From a bacterium D16-36 (lineage in GTDB: Bacteria > Bacillota > Clostridia > Lachnospirales > Lachnospiraceae), in assembly GCA_003611745.1 (NCBI GenBank), contig RAYF01000043.1, positions 1-57,671 of the forward strand: a stretch of DNA of 57,671 bases, in the 5' to 3' direction. The translations under genes and the position numbers were made by a program. Numbering within the stretch: position 1 is the stretch's first letter; each line of letters begins with the position of its first letter. The notes under the pieces are model-generated. The model searched no databases. It had not been told where the DNA came from and saw only the letters and a list, made by a program, of their open reading frames with translations. Shown in pieces: positions 41,138 to 49,000 of this stretch.

Positions 41138-42002
41138 GGCAGGGAGTGCGTCAAAAGTCAAACTGAACACTTTTGATGATTTATTTGGCGGCGCAGAAAA
41201 TACGGCGGGGGAGCAGATCATCCATGCGAAGCTGGCCGATTTACATACATTCAGAGGACACCCTTTCCGTGTCCTTGATGATGAAAAGATGGAGGAAACC
41301 ACGGAGAGCATCGGTAAATATGGTGTTCTTGTACCTGGAATTGTAAGGCCACGGGCAGGGGGTGGCTATGAGATGATAGCCGGACACCGGAGGAAACGGG
41401 GTTCTGAAAGGGCAGGGCTTGATACAATGCCAGTCATTGTCAGGGATTATACGGACGATGAAGCCACGATCATCATGGTGGATTCCAATATCCAGCGTGA
41501 GGACATTCTGCCGAGCGAGAAAGCCAGGGCTTATGCCATGAAGTATGAGGCAATGAAACATCAGGGAAGCAGGGGCGGCAGTACCCTTGACGAAGTGGGG
41601 GAAGCTGCCGGGGAGAGCGGAAAGACGGTGCAGAGGTATGTATGGCTTGCAAGGCTCTCTGACGATCTGCTTGACATGGTGGATAAGAAAAAGATAGGGA
41701 TAGCGCAGGGCGTGGATATTTCTTTCCTGACAGAAGAAGCCCAGCAATGGGTGTCTGTTATCTTAGGGGAAACAGGGGCGGCAATGAACGCTTCCCAATC
41801 GGCAAAGCTGAAGGAGTATGGGAAAAGCGGAGAGCTTACGCCTGCGATGGTAAGGCTGATACTGGCGGAGGAAAAGCCGAAAGAAAGAAAAGTAACGATT
41901 AAGGGCGATAAGATCAACAGGTATTTTCCAGAGGAATACTCCAATGATGACATAGAGGGCATCATTATCCAGCTTTTGGAGGAATGGCAGAGTAAGCAGT
42001 AA
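41127..42002 (+). CDS. parB: ParB-type partition protein (291 aa)
   Basis: GTG at 41127 is preferred because GGAGGAGGTG (41110-41119) lies seven bases upstream; an in-frame TTG at 41121 is too near. It carries the ParB/Spo0J NTPase domain: box I LHTFRGHPFRVLDDEKMEETTESI, box II GYEMIAGHRRKRGSERAGL, then VDSNIQRE, followed by a helix-turn-helix segment (TLDEVGEAAGESGKTVQRYVWLARL). It binds centromere-like parS sites and CTP in the family. No obvious parS was recognised in the window. It overlaps parA by 11 bases and is 13 bases from repA. Confidence 0.9.
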   Translation: MGSKAGSASKVKLNTFDDLFGGAENTAGEQIIHAKLADLHTFRGHPFRVLDDEKMEETTESIGKYGVLVPGIVRPRAGGGYEMIAGHRRKRGSERAGLDTMPVIVRDYTDDEATIIMVDSNIQREDILPSEKARAYAMKYEAMKHQGSRGGSTLDEVGEAAGESGKTVQRYVWLARLSDDLLDMVDKKKIGIAQGVDISFLTEEAQQWVSVILGETGAAMNASQSAKLKEYGKSGELTPAMVRLILAEEKPKERKVTIKGDKINRYFPEEYSNDDIEGIIIQLLEEWQSKQ

Positions 42003-42015
42003 AGGAGGCGGCAAA

Positions 42016-43074
42016 ATGGGCGAGCCATTGAAGTTTGATTATTACTATGGCATTGAAGCAGAGCAGTTTTCTTTTTACCGTGTTCCCCGCCTGCTGATTA
42101 AAGACGAGCGTTTCAAGGGGCTTAGCAGCGATGCTAAGCTCCTGTATGGGCTGATGCTTGACAGGATGTCAATGTCCATGAAAAATGGGTGGCTGGACGA
42201 TGAAAACAGGGCATATATCATATACACAATAGAGAATATCAGGGAAGATTTAGGATGCAGCAAAGAGAAGGCTGTAAAAGTCCTTGCGGAACTGGATGCA
42301 AGCAAAGGGATAGGGCTTATTGAAAAGATACGCCGGGGGCTTGGTAAACCGGATATTATTTATGTGAAGAATTTTATTATACAAGATGAGGGCAGGAAAG
42401 AGCCTTCTAATGCTGATGTTTCCGCAGAAGTCGGAAAAACCGACTTCAAGAGGTCGGAAAAGCCGACTTCAAGAAGTCAGGAAAACCGACTTCAAGAGGT
42501 CGGAAAAACCGATTTCAGCAGGTCGGAAAAACTGACTTCAAGAGGTCGGGAAAACCAACTTCAAGAAGTCGGGGAATCAGACCCTAATTATACTGACTAT
42601 AATCAGATTGAAAAGAACTATACTGATATGAGTTATACCAATCCTATCAATCAATCCACGGGAAAAGCTGATGCGATTGATGCGATAGATGAAACAAGCG
42701 CATATATGGCTCTGATCCGTGACAATCTGGATTATGAACACCACATGAAATACGGGCAGCATGGTGATAGGGAGATGTATGAGGAAATCTATGAAACCGT
42801 CTGCGATGTGGTCTGCGTAAAGCGAAAGACAATCCGCATCAATGGGGAAGAATACCCTTATGAGCTTGTAAAATCCCGCTTTTTGAAGCTGAACAGCAGC
42901 CATGTGGAGTATGTTATGGGCTGTATGAGGGAAACTGTCACAAAGATTACCAACATCAGGGCATATCTGATTACGGCGCTTTACAATGCCCCTTCAACCA
43001 TGAGCCATTATTACCAGCAGGAGGTACAGCATGATATGTATGGCGGAGGGTGGGCAGAAAAAGGAATTACTTAA
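42016..43074 (+). CDS. repA: RepA_N-type replication initiator of ICE-B (352 aa)
   Basis: The N-terminal 110 residues follow the RepA_N pattern: FYRVPRLLIKDERFKGLSSDAKLLYGLMLDRMSMSMKNGW, then NIREDLGCSKEKAVKVLAELD, a winged-helix unit. The central part (about residues 137-187) is a repeated, charged linker encoded by six 23-bp DNA repeats. The C-terminal 120 residues form the helical domain typical of the family. RepA_N plasmids usually carry their origin inside this gene, so the repeats are likely iterons bound by the protein itself. It would allow the excised circle to replicate. Confidence 0.9.
   Translation: MGEPLKFDYYYGIEAEQFSFYRVPRLLIKDERFKGLSSDAKLLYGLMLDRMSMSMKNGWLDDENRAYIIYTIENIREDLGCSKEKAVKVLAELDASKGIGLIEKIRRGLGKPDIIYVKNFIIQDEGRKEPSNADVSAEVGKTDFKRSEKPTSRSQENRLQEVGKTDFSRSEKLTSRGRENQLQEVGESDPNYTDYNQIEKNYTDMSYTNPINQSTGKADAIDAIDETSAYMALIRDNLDYEHHMKYGQHGDREMYEEIYETVCDVVCVKRKTIRINGEEYPYELVKSRFLKLNSSHVEYVMGCMRETVTKITNIRAYLITALYNAPSTMSHYYQQEVQHDMYGGGWAEKGIT
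42428..42573. repeat. Six and a half 23-bp palindromic iterons inside repA, candidate origin
   Basis: Units start at 42428, 42451, 42474, 42497, 42520, 42543 and (partial) 42566. Each reads roughly A(A/G)GTCGG-AAAA(A/G)-CCGACTTCAAG, so GTCGG and CCGAC form an inverted repeat around an A run. As 23 is not a multiple of 3, the protein repeats with a 23-residue period after three units (EVGKTDF is seen at the start of each). Confidence 0.85.
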
Positions 43075-43077
43075 CAA

Positions 43078-43100
43078 ACTTCTGGACACAATGTCCAGAG
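43078..43100. repeat. Palindrome copy 1: CTTCTGGACA-N3-TGTCCAGAG
   Basis: An inverted repeat between repA and the convergent XRE gene, without a T run, so not a normal terminator. A near-identical palindrome lies at 45073-45097. Confidence 0.6.
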
Positions 43101-43105
43101 GCGGC

Positions 43106-43141
43106 AAAAAAACAGAGCAGTTTATTCTTTCGTCTGCTCTG
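43106..43141 (-). terminator. Terminator of the minus-strand XRE gene
   Basis: CAGAGCAG (43113-43120) pairs with CTGCTCTG (43134-43141) and the minus-strand transcript then continues into a T run (A run 43106-43112). The stem overlaps the last codons of the XRE gene. Confidence 0.7.
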
Positions 43142-43346
43142 TATCCGGTGTAAATTCAGCGATGTCATTCAGGGAAAAGCCCTCGCCTAAGATATTCAGT
43201 ATCATGTTCAGTGTGTGGGTGGTAACGGACTGGTTATTTTTCAGCCGCTGGATCTGTGACCGGCTGACACCGTAGCGGGTATAAAGACTGTACTGGCTGA
43301 TTCCGTTTTTCTTCAATGTTTGGAAAAGTTTGTCGAATTTAATCAT
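43122..43346 (-). CDS. XRE-family regulator of ICE-B (74 aa)
   Basis: A 74-residue single-domain helix-turn-helix protein: FDKLFQTLKKNGISQYSLYTRYGVSRSQIQRLKNNQSVTTHTLNMILNIL. It is divergent from the gene at 43459, and the spacer between them holds a good promoter and three ATGGAGATG repeats. The protein probably represses the plus-strand promoter and its own. Such small repressors often set the silent state of ICEs and are inactivated after SOS or quorum signals. It has no protease domain of the CI type. Confidence 0.8.
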   Translation of the reverse strand: MIKFDKLFQTLKKNGISQYSLYTRYGVSRSQIQRLKNNQSVTTHTLNMILNILGEGFSLNDIAEFTPDTEQTKE

Positions 43347-43375
43347 AATATGCGATATTTCCCTCCGTTTCCTGC

Positions 43376-43404
43376 TTGAATATGTTTTATTATGCTCCTA
43401 TAAT
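43376..43404 (+). promoter_or_regulatory. Strong promoter of the ICE-B transfer-side genes
   Basis: TTGAAT (43376-43381) and TATAAT (43399-43404) with a 17-base spacer lie 55 bases before the first downstream gene and 30 bases from the XRE start. Confidence 0.7.
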
Positions 43405-43461
43405 GGAGATGGTTATAGTTACTAAAAATGGAGATGAAATATAAAGGAGTACATGGAGATG
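43402..43461. promoter_or_regulatory. Direct repeats of ATGGAGATG, candidate XRE operators
   Basis: Copies at 43402-43411 (AATGGAGATG), 43427-43436 (AATGGAGATG) and 43453-43461 (ATGGAGATG) are spaced by 25-26 bases. They run from the -10 box to the downstream start codon. The last copy is also the translation start. Confidence 0.45.
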
Positions 43462-43782
43462 GACAAAAAAGAGCTGCGGAAAAGATATGACAAACTGGAC
43501 GGAATGGGAAAAGCATTGCTATTGGAAAAGCTGGCTTTCTGTAAATTTGCAGACCACTACGATTTTGGAAATTATTTCAGGATAGGGGAATTAAAGGACA
43601 GTGAACTGCTCTGCCTTGCCAGTTTCCTTTATCATCATGAATGTTTCCTGATGCTGATGGATATTATGAACCATTATAAAGAGAGGTTTATCTTCGCTGA
43701 TACTTCCCTCTTAAGGGAGTTTGAACCGGATAATACCCTTATGGAAAGGATTTCAAGGATTGACATTCTGACGGATGTATAA
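43459..43782 (+). CDS. Small hypothetical protein downstream of the regulated promoter (107 aa)
   Basis: Two in-frame ATG codons, 43453 and 43459, follow AAAGGAG at 43443-43449; the second has the better spacing. The protein is helical (KKELRKRYDKLDGMGKALLLEKLAFCKF, then LASFLYHHECFLMLMDIMNHYKERFIF), with a Cys- and aromatic-rich middle. No enzymatic signature is seen. It is the first gene of the XRE-controlled operon and might be an excision or transfer regulator. The function is unknown. Confidence 0.7.
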   Translation: MDKKELRKRYDKLDGMGKALLLEKLAFCKFADHYDFGNYFRIGELKDSELLCLASFLYHHECFLMLMDIMNHYKERFIFADTSLLREFEPDNTLMERISRIDILTDV

Positions 43783-43812
43783 AAAATTAGGTATAAGGAG
43801 ATGCAGGGGCTT

Positions 43813-44178
43813 ATGGAGAAAAAATCATACATTACAGTGGAAGAACAGAAAAAATGCCGGAAGGTGGCGGATGCCTTTGCAGAGCTTGAGGATGTGGACA
43901 TTGTGGTAGTTGATGCTGGCAGGTACGGTTTTGTAAAGCTGCAATATTATACACCACCAACAGGCTTTGAGAATGATTCTACTTTCACGGACAGCAGAGA
44001 AATGTTTGAAGATTTGTGGGAGGAATGGCTTCATACACAGATTATTGTGCTTGCAAGGGAAATGGGCGCAGGTGATATTGACTACGATAATTTTTTCAAA
44101 CGATTGCCGGAAGAAAAGCAGAATGAGCTTATGGGCAGGAAACAGCATTTCGCAGAAATAGCGGAAATAGAAATATGA
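43813..44178 (+). CDS. Small hypothetical protein of ICE-B (121 aa)
   Basis: A start at 43813 or 43801 is possible; AAGGAG at 43795-43800 is too close to the first. The protein has an acidic N-terminal helix pair, then FVKLQYYTPPTGFENDSTFTDSREMFEDLWEEWL and LAREMGAGDIDYDNFFKRLPEEKQNELM, giving an aromatic-rich fold similar to ICE hypothetical proteins. It is in the same operon as the 107-residue protein. The function is unknown. Confidence 0.7.
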   Translation: MEKKSYITVEEQKKCRKVADAFAELEDVDIVVVDAGRYGFVKLQYYTPPTGFENDSTFTDSREMFEDLWEEWLHTQIIVLAREMGAGDIDYDNFFKRLPEEKQNELMGRKQHFAEIAEIEI

Positions 44179-44213
44179 TGGGCCTGACAAAGTGTGGCGG
44201 GCGGCATTTTCAG

Positions 44214-44259
44214 CCTTGCCGGAAGTGTGATTATCTTTTCAATCACACTTCCGGCAAGG
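44214..44259. repeat. Perfect 19-bp inverted repeat with 8-base loop, candidate oriT
   Basis: The arms at 44214-44232 (begin CCTTGCCGGAAG) and 44241-44259 (end CTTCCGGCAAGG) pair without mismatch. No T run follows. A CAGGGGT/ACCCCTG pair lies at 44264-44290, and one arm's TTCCGGCAAG recurs at 44370. The position before the PcfB/VirD4 genes fits an origin of transfer, but no relaxase is next to it in the window. Confidence 0.55.
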
Positions 44260-44321
44260 TTTCCAGGGGTACGGGGGTGGAAGACCCCTGTCTTAAAAAA
44301 ATGATAAGTTGAGAACAGCGT

Positions 44322-44364
44322 AAGGGCAGTTATGAGTCAGTAGATTTGTAGCTGCCCTTTTTTT
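44322..44364 (+). terminator. Rho-independent terminator upstream of the 220-aa gene
   Basis: AAGGGCAG (44322-44329) pairs with CTGCCCTT (44352-44359), followed by a run of T. It isolates the small-gene operon from the transfer operon. Confidence 0.75.
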
Positions 44365-44407
44365 ATTGTTTCCGGCAAGTGAATCAGGAAACGGGAAGGA
44401 GATTGCT

Positions 44408-45070
44408 ATGGAATCGTTACGGGATGTCAGGAGGGCAATGGAACGTGAGATAAAGAAAGGGAGCTGCCCGCTTATGTTTGACAGGCTGGAGTTCGGCGGC
44501 AAGCCTTTCCAGTTTATCATGTCAGAGGAAAAGCTGGATGAAGTGCTTGCGTATCTGTTAAGGCTAAAGTCTTTCCGGCAGTATGCGGAGAAAACCATAA
44601 TCAACAACGTGTATATGGACTTGGATATGCTCTGCAGGAAGCCGCAGTTTAAACGTACCCATTCCGTCATAGACCGGGAGGGGATTTATGCGAGGGCGCA
44701 GAGGTACAAAAAGAGGTTACAGCCGGATTATGACAGGGGGCTGTGCCTGGAAACGGTGCGGTGCGTCTTTACACTTCCAGAGGGTGAGGCGGAGAAATAC
44801 CGGATAACCCATGACGGGCAGGAAACCTATGCCTTTATCATGTCAAACAAATATATCCTCGGCCTGTTTACCCATTGTGAAGCGGCAAGGAAATCCGTTG
44901 TTCCGGACGGGGCGGGGTATGGACACCTTACAGGGCAGGAACAGAGGATTGTGCTGCTTGAGGCCGTGGGGGAAGTGCTGTTCCAGGCATTATTGCTTGA
45001 TGATGTGGAGTATGCGGGTAATGAGCTGTCTGCCAATCTCCACACGGTCTATTGCTTAAATGAAAAATGA
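44408..45070 (+). CDS. Hypothetical ICE-B transfer-region protein (220 aa)
   Basis: The start follows GGGAAGGAG (44394-44402). The N terminus is charged and helical (SLRDVRRAMEREIKKGSCPLMFDRLEFGGKPFQFIMSEEKLDEVLAYLL); the second half has alternating strands (CVFTLPEGEAEKY, then YAFIMSNKYILGLFTHCEAARK) and an acidic C terminus. No catalytic motif is recognised. It lies between the palindrome/terminator region and the PcfB gene. The function is unknown, but the position next to the candidate oriT hints at a relaxosome or regulatory role. Confidence 0.7.
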   Translation: MESLRDVRRAMEREIKKGSCPLMFDRLEFGGKPFQFIMSEEKLDEVLAYLLRLKSFRQYAEKTIINNVYMDLDMLCRKPQFKRTHSVIDREGIYARAQRYKKRLQPDYDRGLCLETVRCVFTLPEGEAEKYRITHDGQETYAFIMSNKYILGLFTHCEAARKSVVPDGAGYGHLTGQEQRIVLLEAVGEVLFQALLLDDVEYAGNELSANLHTVYCLNEK

Positions 45071-45072
45071 TA

Positions 45073-45097
45073 ACTTCTGGACATGATGTCCAGAAGT
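45073..45097. repeat. Palindrome copy 2: ACTTCTGGACA-N3-TGTCCAGAAGT
   Basis: An 11-bp perfect inverted repeat with a 3-base loop just after a gene end, without T run. It matches the palindrome at 43078-43100. Confidence 0.65.
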
Positions 45098-45209
45098 GAG
45101 AGGGAGAAATAGATGTATTTTAAAGTGAAGATTGTCTATGGCATTATCTGCAGGGGGATTCCCCCTTAGTGCATGGGTTTTCATAAAAAACGCAACAGGG
45201 AGGTGCTCC

Positions 45210-45686
45210 ATGCAGGAGGAAGTAACACAAAAAACGATTGCCCTTGTGATCAAGACCGCAAAATTAGACGCCAACGTGCTGAAAGCCGCAATGAGGATGT
45301 ACCTGAACCACCATAAGCAGAAAGCACAGAAAACGCATGGGAAAACTTCTGTGAAAAAGCTCGTTGGCGAGGGCGTGGGGGTATCGTCGATTGAGGTCAC
45401 GGACGGCAATATCAAATCTTTTGAGCGTACAGCCCGGAAGTACAATGTTGATTTTGCCATTAAGAAAGACAAGACAACCGAACCGCCTAAGTATGTGGTG
45501 CTTTTCAAGGGCAGGGATGCCGATGCAATCGCACAGGCATTCAAGGAATTTGTTTATGGTAATGAGAAAAAGAAAGGCAGGGTTTCCCTGAGAGAGAAAC
45601 TGAAGCATTTCAAGGACGCAGTGTCGCAGGACAAGAACCGGGAACGGAGCCGGGAGAAGAACAAGGACAGGGGGCAGAGCCTATGA
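45210..45686 (+). CDS. PcfB family (DUF3801) conjugation protein of ICE-B (158 aa)
   Basis: The start at 45210 follows GGGAGGTG (45198-45205). The core shows the family pattern: TQKTIALVIKTAKLDANVLKAAMRMYLNHH, then KLVGEGVGVSSIEVTDGNIKSFERTARKYNVDFAIKKD and YVVLFKGRDADAIAQAFKEF. A Lys/Arg/Glu-rich tail ends it. It is shorter than the ICE-A copy, lacking most of the disordered tail. It overlaps the virD4 start by four bases. In relatives it works beside the coupling protein and relaxase during transfer. Confidence 0.85.
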   Translation: MQEEVTQKTIALVIKTAKLDANVLKAAMRMYLNHHKQKAQKTHGKTSVKKLVGEGVGVSSIEVTDGNIKSFERTARKYNVDFAIKKDKTTEPPKYVVLFKGRDADAIAQAFKEFVYGNEKKKGRVSLREKLKHFKDAVSQDKNRERSREKNKDRGQSL

Positions 45687-46272
45687 GCAATATAATAAAC
45701 GGCATTGCCAAAGACCTGAAAGCCATTCCGAAGAACCTTAAGGCAAAGACCGGGAACATTGACAAAAAGAAACTTTTCCTGATGAATCTGCCCTATATGC
45801 TTGCTGGATATTTCTGTGACAAAGTGGCGTGCCTGTGGAGGGTATCGCCGGGGCAGGACGCTTCCGCAAAGATGATGGAAGTCATGGCGGGGCTGGAAGG
45901 TTTATTTTCCAATCCACTGCCGAGTTTCTATCCGAGTGACCTTCTGATCGGGGTGTGCTGCGGCATCGCTTTACGGCTTGCGGTATATTTCAAAGCAAAG
46001 AACGCCAAGAAGTTCCGGCATGGCATGGAGTACGGTTCTGCCAGGTGGGGCAACGCAAAGGACATAGAGCCTTACATGGATTCCGTATTCGAGAACAATA
46101 TCCTGCTGACGCAGACGGAGCGGCTGATGATGTCAGGCAGGCCGAAACAGCCAAAGTACGCAAGGAATAAAAATATCCTTGTTATTGGCGGCTCCGGTTC
46201 CGGCAAGACGAGGTTTTTTGTAAAACCGAACCTTATGCAGATGCACTCATCGTATGTTGTCACTGACCCGAA
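45683..46272 (+). pseudogene. virD4: 5' part of ICE-B virD4, cut at the DPKG codons by IME-C
   Basis: The N terminus has two membrane spans (about 30-50 and 90-110), a HGMEYGSARWG motif as in TraG/VirD4 proteins, and an intact Walker A GGSGSGKT (169-176). The frame then reaches VVTDP and departs into IME-C, giving a false end N-R-stop at 46279. The missing codons K-G-T-V are found at 56418. Joined at a shared AA, the two parts rebuild a normal coupling protein. As it stands the product lacks Walker B and is inactive. Confidence 0.95.
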
Positions 46273-46333
46273 CAGATAAGTATAATAAGGTTATAGGGAA
46301 GCGCGCACCCTCAAAGAAAGGAGGTTACACACC

Positions 46334-48685
46334 ATGAAAAAGCAGACAGAGAAAGACAAACTCACCGCCCTATACGAAAGGCTCTCCCATGACGATGAGC
46401 GAGCCGGGGAATCCGTAAGCATTGAGAACCAGAAGCGGATTTTGGAGGACTACGCAAGGAAAAACGGCTTTATCAATATCCGGCACTTTACAGATGACGG
46501 AATCCGTGGAACTACGTTCAAGCGTCCGGGGCTGGACGCTATGTTGGACGAAATCCGGGCGGGGAACGTGGCAACGGTTATCATCAAAGACCAAAGCCGA
46601 ATCGGGCGTGACGTGGTTGAAGTGGGGCTTTTAAAGCGCACCTTTGATGAATACCATGTGCGTTTTATCGCCGCAAATGACAACCTTGACACTGCCAACG
46701 GCTTTGATATTATGTCTATCTTCCGTGACGTGATAAACGAGTGGTATGTTGCCGACACCAGCCGCAAAATCAAAGCTGTTTTCAAGTCCAGAATGGAAAA
46801 AGGCTTGCGCTGTTCTGGCAGTGTCTGCTATGGCTACCGCGCTTCCAAAGAAGAAAAAGGAGAATGGATAATTGACGAGGAAGCCGCCGCCGTTGTGCGC
46901 CGCATCTTCCAGAGTGTCCTTGCCGGGGAAACCATAGCCAGCATAGCAAAGGCACTCCGCACCGAGAAAATCCCTATCCCGTCCGAGCATTGGAAACGGA
47001 CAGGCGAGCCAGTCCGGGCAGCAAAATACACAGACCCCTACGCATGGTCAGCGACCACTATCGGCTACATACTGAAACGCCCGGAATACACAGGACGCAA
47101 AGTATTAGGGAAAACCGTATGCGAGAACTACAAGACCAAGAGCAGCCGCAAGACCGCGCCGGAAGAACAGTATATCTTCGAGGGCGCAATCCCCGCCATT
47201 GTGGACGTGGAAACGTGGCAGACCGTACAGAAGATACGGGAAACCGTGCGCCGCGCACCTAAGCGGCAGAACGCCCCGAACCGCTTGACCGGGCTTCTCT
47301 ACTGCGCCGACTGCGGCTCAAAACTCACACACCGCTATACCCTTGTGCAAGGGAAATGGATTGAGGACGCTTTCATCTGCTCCGGCTACCGCCATTTAAT
47401 CCATGACTGCACCATGCACCATATCCCCACGGCAAAGATTGAAGCCGCTATCCTTGCCGTTATCCAGCGGGTAAGCTGGTATGTGCGGCACAATGAAAAA
47501 GAGTTTACCGAGCGTGTCCGGGAAGCGTCCGACCAGAACCAAGAAAAGACCGTCAAGGAATGTAAGCAGAAAATCAATAAGGCACAGAAACGGCACAAAG
47601 AGCTTGACGGGCTTGTGAAAAAGCTGTACGAGGGCAACGCCACGGGCAAGATACCCGACAAGCATTTTACCCGTCTGCTGAATGAGTATGACGAGGAACA
47701 GACCGGGCTGGAAGCGTCCATAGCGGAATGGCAACGGCAGATAGAGAGCTGGAACGCCGACAAGCTGAAAACAGACCAGTTTATCCAGCTTGTGAAACGC
47801 TATACCGACTTCTCCGAACTCACAACGCCCATGCTCAACGAGTTTATCGAGAAAGTGATTGTGCATGAGGGCGAGGGGCGGGGGAATGACCGCCGCCAGC
47901 GGATAGACATTTATTTAAACTTTATCGGCGCATTTGAAGTACCCGCCCATATCGTCACCCCGGCAGAGGTGGAGGAACAACGTCGCCAGCAGGAGGAACA
48001 GGCGGCAAAGGAAGCCCGTTCAAAGGAGCTGGAAAAGGCGCGGTATGAGAAGCGCAAGGCAGAGAAACGGGAATTTACCGCAAGGAAAAAAGCGGGGCTT
48101 CTCACGCTGGAGGAACAGGAAGCGGAGGAAAAGCGGCTTGCACATAACCGGGAGTGGCAAAAGGAATGGAGGGAGAAACGCAAAGCCACAGAACCGCCCA
48201 AGCCGCCTAAGAAAAAATCCATAAAGGAACTTATGGAACTGGAAAAGACCGGGGCAGAGCTTACGCCGGAGGAAACGGAACGGCTTGCAGAACACCGCCG
48301 GAAAAAAGCCGCACAGCATAAGGCGTGGCGCGAAAGGCAGAAAGCCGGACAGCCAAAGGCAAGGACGCTCAAAGAGCTTGCCGCCGCCCAAAAAGAGGGG
48401 GAAGCCTTAACGCCGGAGGAATCGGAACGTCTGGAAGTCCACAAGAGCCGGAAAAAGATAGCAAGGGAAAAGCTGGTACGGCAAGCCGAAACCGACCCGG
48501 CAGCGGCGGCAGAGCTTGCGAAAAAGCGGGCGTATGCTTCCGAAGCCACCAAGAAATCCCGGCAGAAAATGTATGAGGAAGCCGCTACTGGAAACCCCGA
48601 AGCGGTGGAACGCTATGAGAATTATCTTGCCGCAAGGAGGGAAGCATACCACAAGAAAAAGCAGGAAGCAGAGAAAACCGCATAG
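46334..48685 (+). CDS. Large serine recombinase of IME-C with long C-terminal repeat tail (783 aa)
   Basis: The resolvase domain has catalytic S18 (YERLSHDDE), the R-rich helix (VIIKDQSRIGRDVVEV) and FRDVINEWYVADTSRKIKAV. The recombinase domain, zinc ribbon (YCADCGSKLTH, then CSGYRH) and a coiled coil follow. A DUF4368-type end (MLNEFIEKVIVHEGEGRGNDRRQRIDIYLNFIGAFEVP) is then extended by about 235 residues. That tail repeats a unit of about 45 residues three times (KELMELEKTGAELTPEETERL and KELAAAQKEGEALTPEESERL). It is predicted to be coiled or helical and very basic. The ribosome site is GAAAGGAGG (46315-46323). Confidence 0.9.
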   Translation: MKKQTEKDKLTALYERLSHDDERAGESVSIENQKRILEDYARKNGFINIRHFTDDGIRGTTFKRPGLDAMLDEIRAGNVATVIIKDQSRIGRDVVEVGLLKRTFDEYHVRFIAANDNLDTANGFDIMSIFRDVINEWYVADTSRKIKAVFKSRMEKGLRCSGSVCYGYRASKEEKGEWIIDEEAAAVVRRIFQSVLAGETIASIAKALRTEKIPIPSEHWKRTGEPVRAAKYTDPYAWSATTIGYILKRPEYTGRKVLGKTVCENYKTKSSRKTAPEEQYIFEGAIPAIVDVETWQTVQKIRETVRRAPKRQNAPNRLTGLLYCADCGSKLTHRYTLVQGKWIEDAFICSGYRHLIHDCTMHHIPTAKIEAAILAVIQRVSWYVRHNEKEFTERVREASDQNQEKTVKECKQKINKAQKRHKELDGLVKKLYEGNATGKIPDKHFTRLLNEYDEEQTGLEASIAEWQRQIESWNADKLKTDQFIQLVKRYTDFSELTTPMLNEFIEKVIVHEGEGRGNDRRQRIDIYLNFIGAFEVPAHIVTPAEVEEQRRQQEEQAAKEARSKELEKARYEKRKAEKREFTARKKAGLLTLEEQEAEEKRLAHNREWQKEWREKRKATEPPKPPKKKSIKELMELEKTGAELTPEETERLAEHRRKKAAQHKAWRERQKAGQPKARTLKELAAAQKEGEALTPEESERLEVHKSRKKIAREKLVRQAETDPAAAAELAKKRAYASEATKKSRQKMYEEAATGNPEAVERYENYLAARREAYHKKKQEAEKTA

Positions 48686-48750
48686 CTGCCCCCTCTGAAC
48701 TTCAAGAGCCGGAAAAGCAAGGGCGCATTGTGGAAATGTGCATAACAGGC

Positions 48751-48842
48751 TATGGAATCATGGATAACTCTGTTCACAGCACATGGAAAAGCAAAGAGCA
48801 GCTTTCCCACGTCCTGCAAACAGAGTTACCCACAATTCCATA
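48751..48842. repeat. Large imperfect palindrome with DnaA-box-like sequences
   Basis: TATGGAAT (48751-48758) pairs with ATTCCATA (48835-48842), TAACTCTGTT (48765-48774) with AACAGAGTTA (48819-48828), and TGGAAAAGC with GCTTTCCCA further in (one mismatch). Sequences close to the DnaA box TTATCCACA appear on each arm. It could be a transfer, single-strand or replication origin, or a strong cruciform. The function is unproven. Confidence 0.6.
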
Positions 48843-48991
48843 AGACAGCCAGTTATACACATTACGGCACAATGCCGACTACTACGGAATCCATCTCATA
48901 CCTATTTTCCCATATATCATTTATAATTATGAGTTGCACTTATAGGTTGCGAAAAAGAACGAGAAAGTTGATAGTCTTAATTATTTATATT

Positions 48992-49000
48992 TGTTATAAT
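48992..49000 (+). promoter_or_regulatory. Extended -10 promoter of the XRE cargo pair
   Basis: TGTTATAAT at 48992-49000 fits the TGnTATAAT extended -10 pattern. A TTGATA lies 21 bases upstream, too far for a normal -35. Confidence 0.55.

Noticed and set aside
42428-42573. Repeat array considered as CRISPR
   Set aside because: Units are contiguous with no spacers and lie in frame inside repA; they are iterons.
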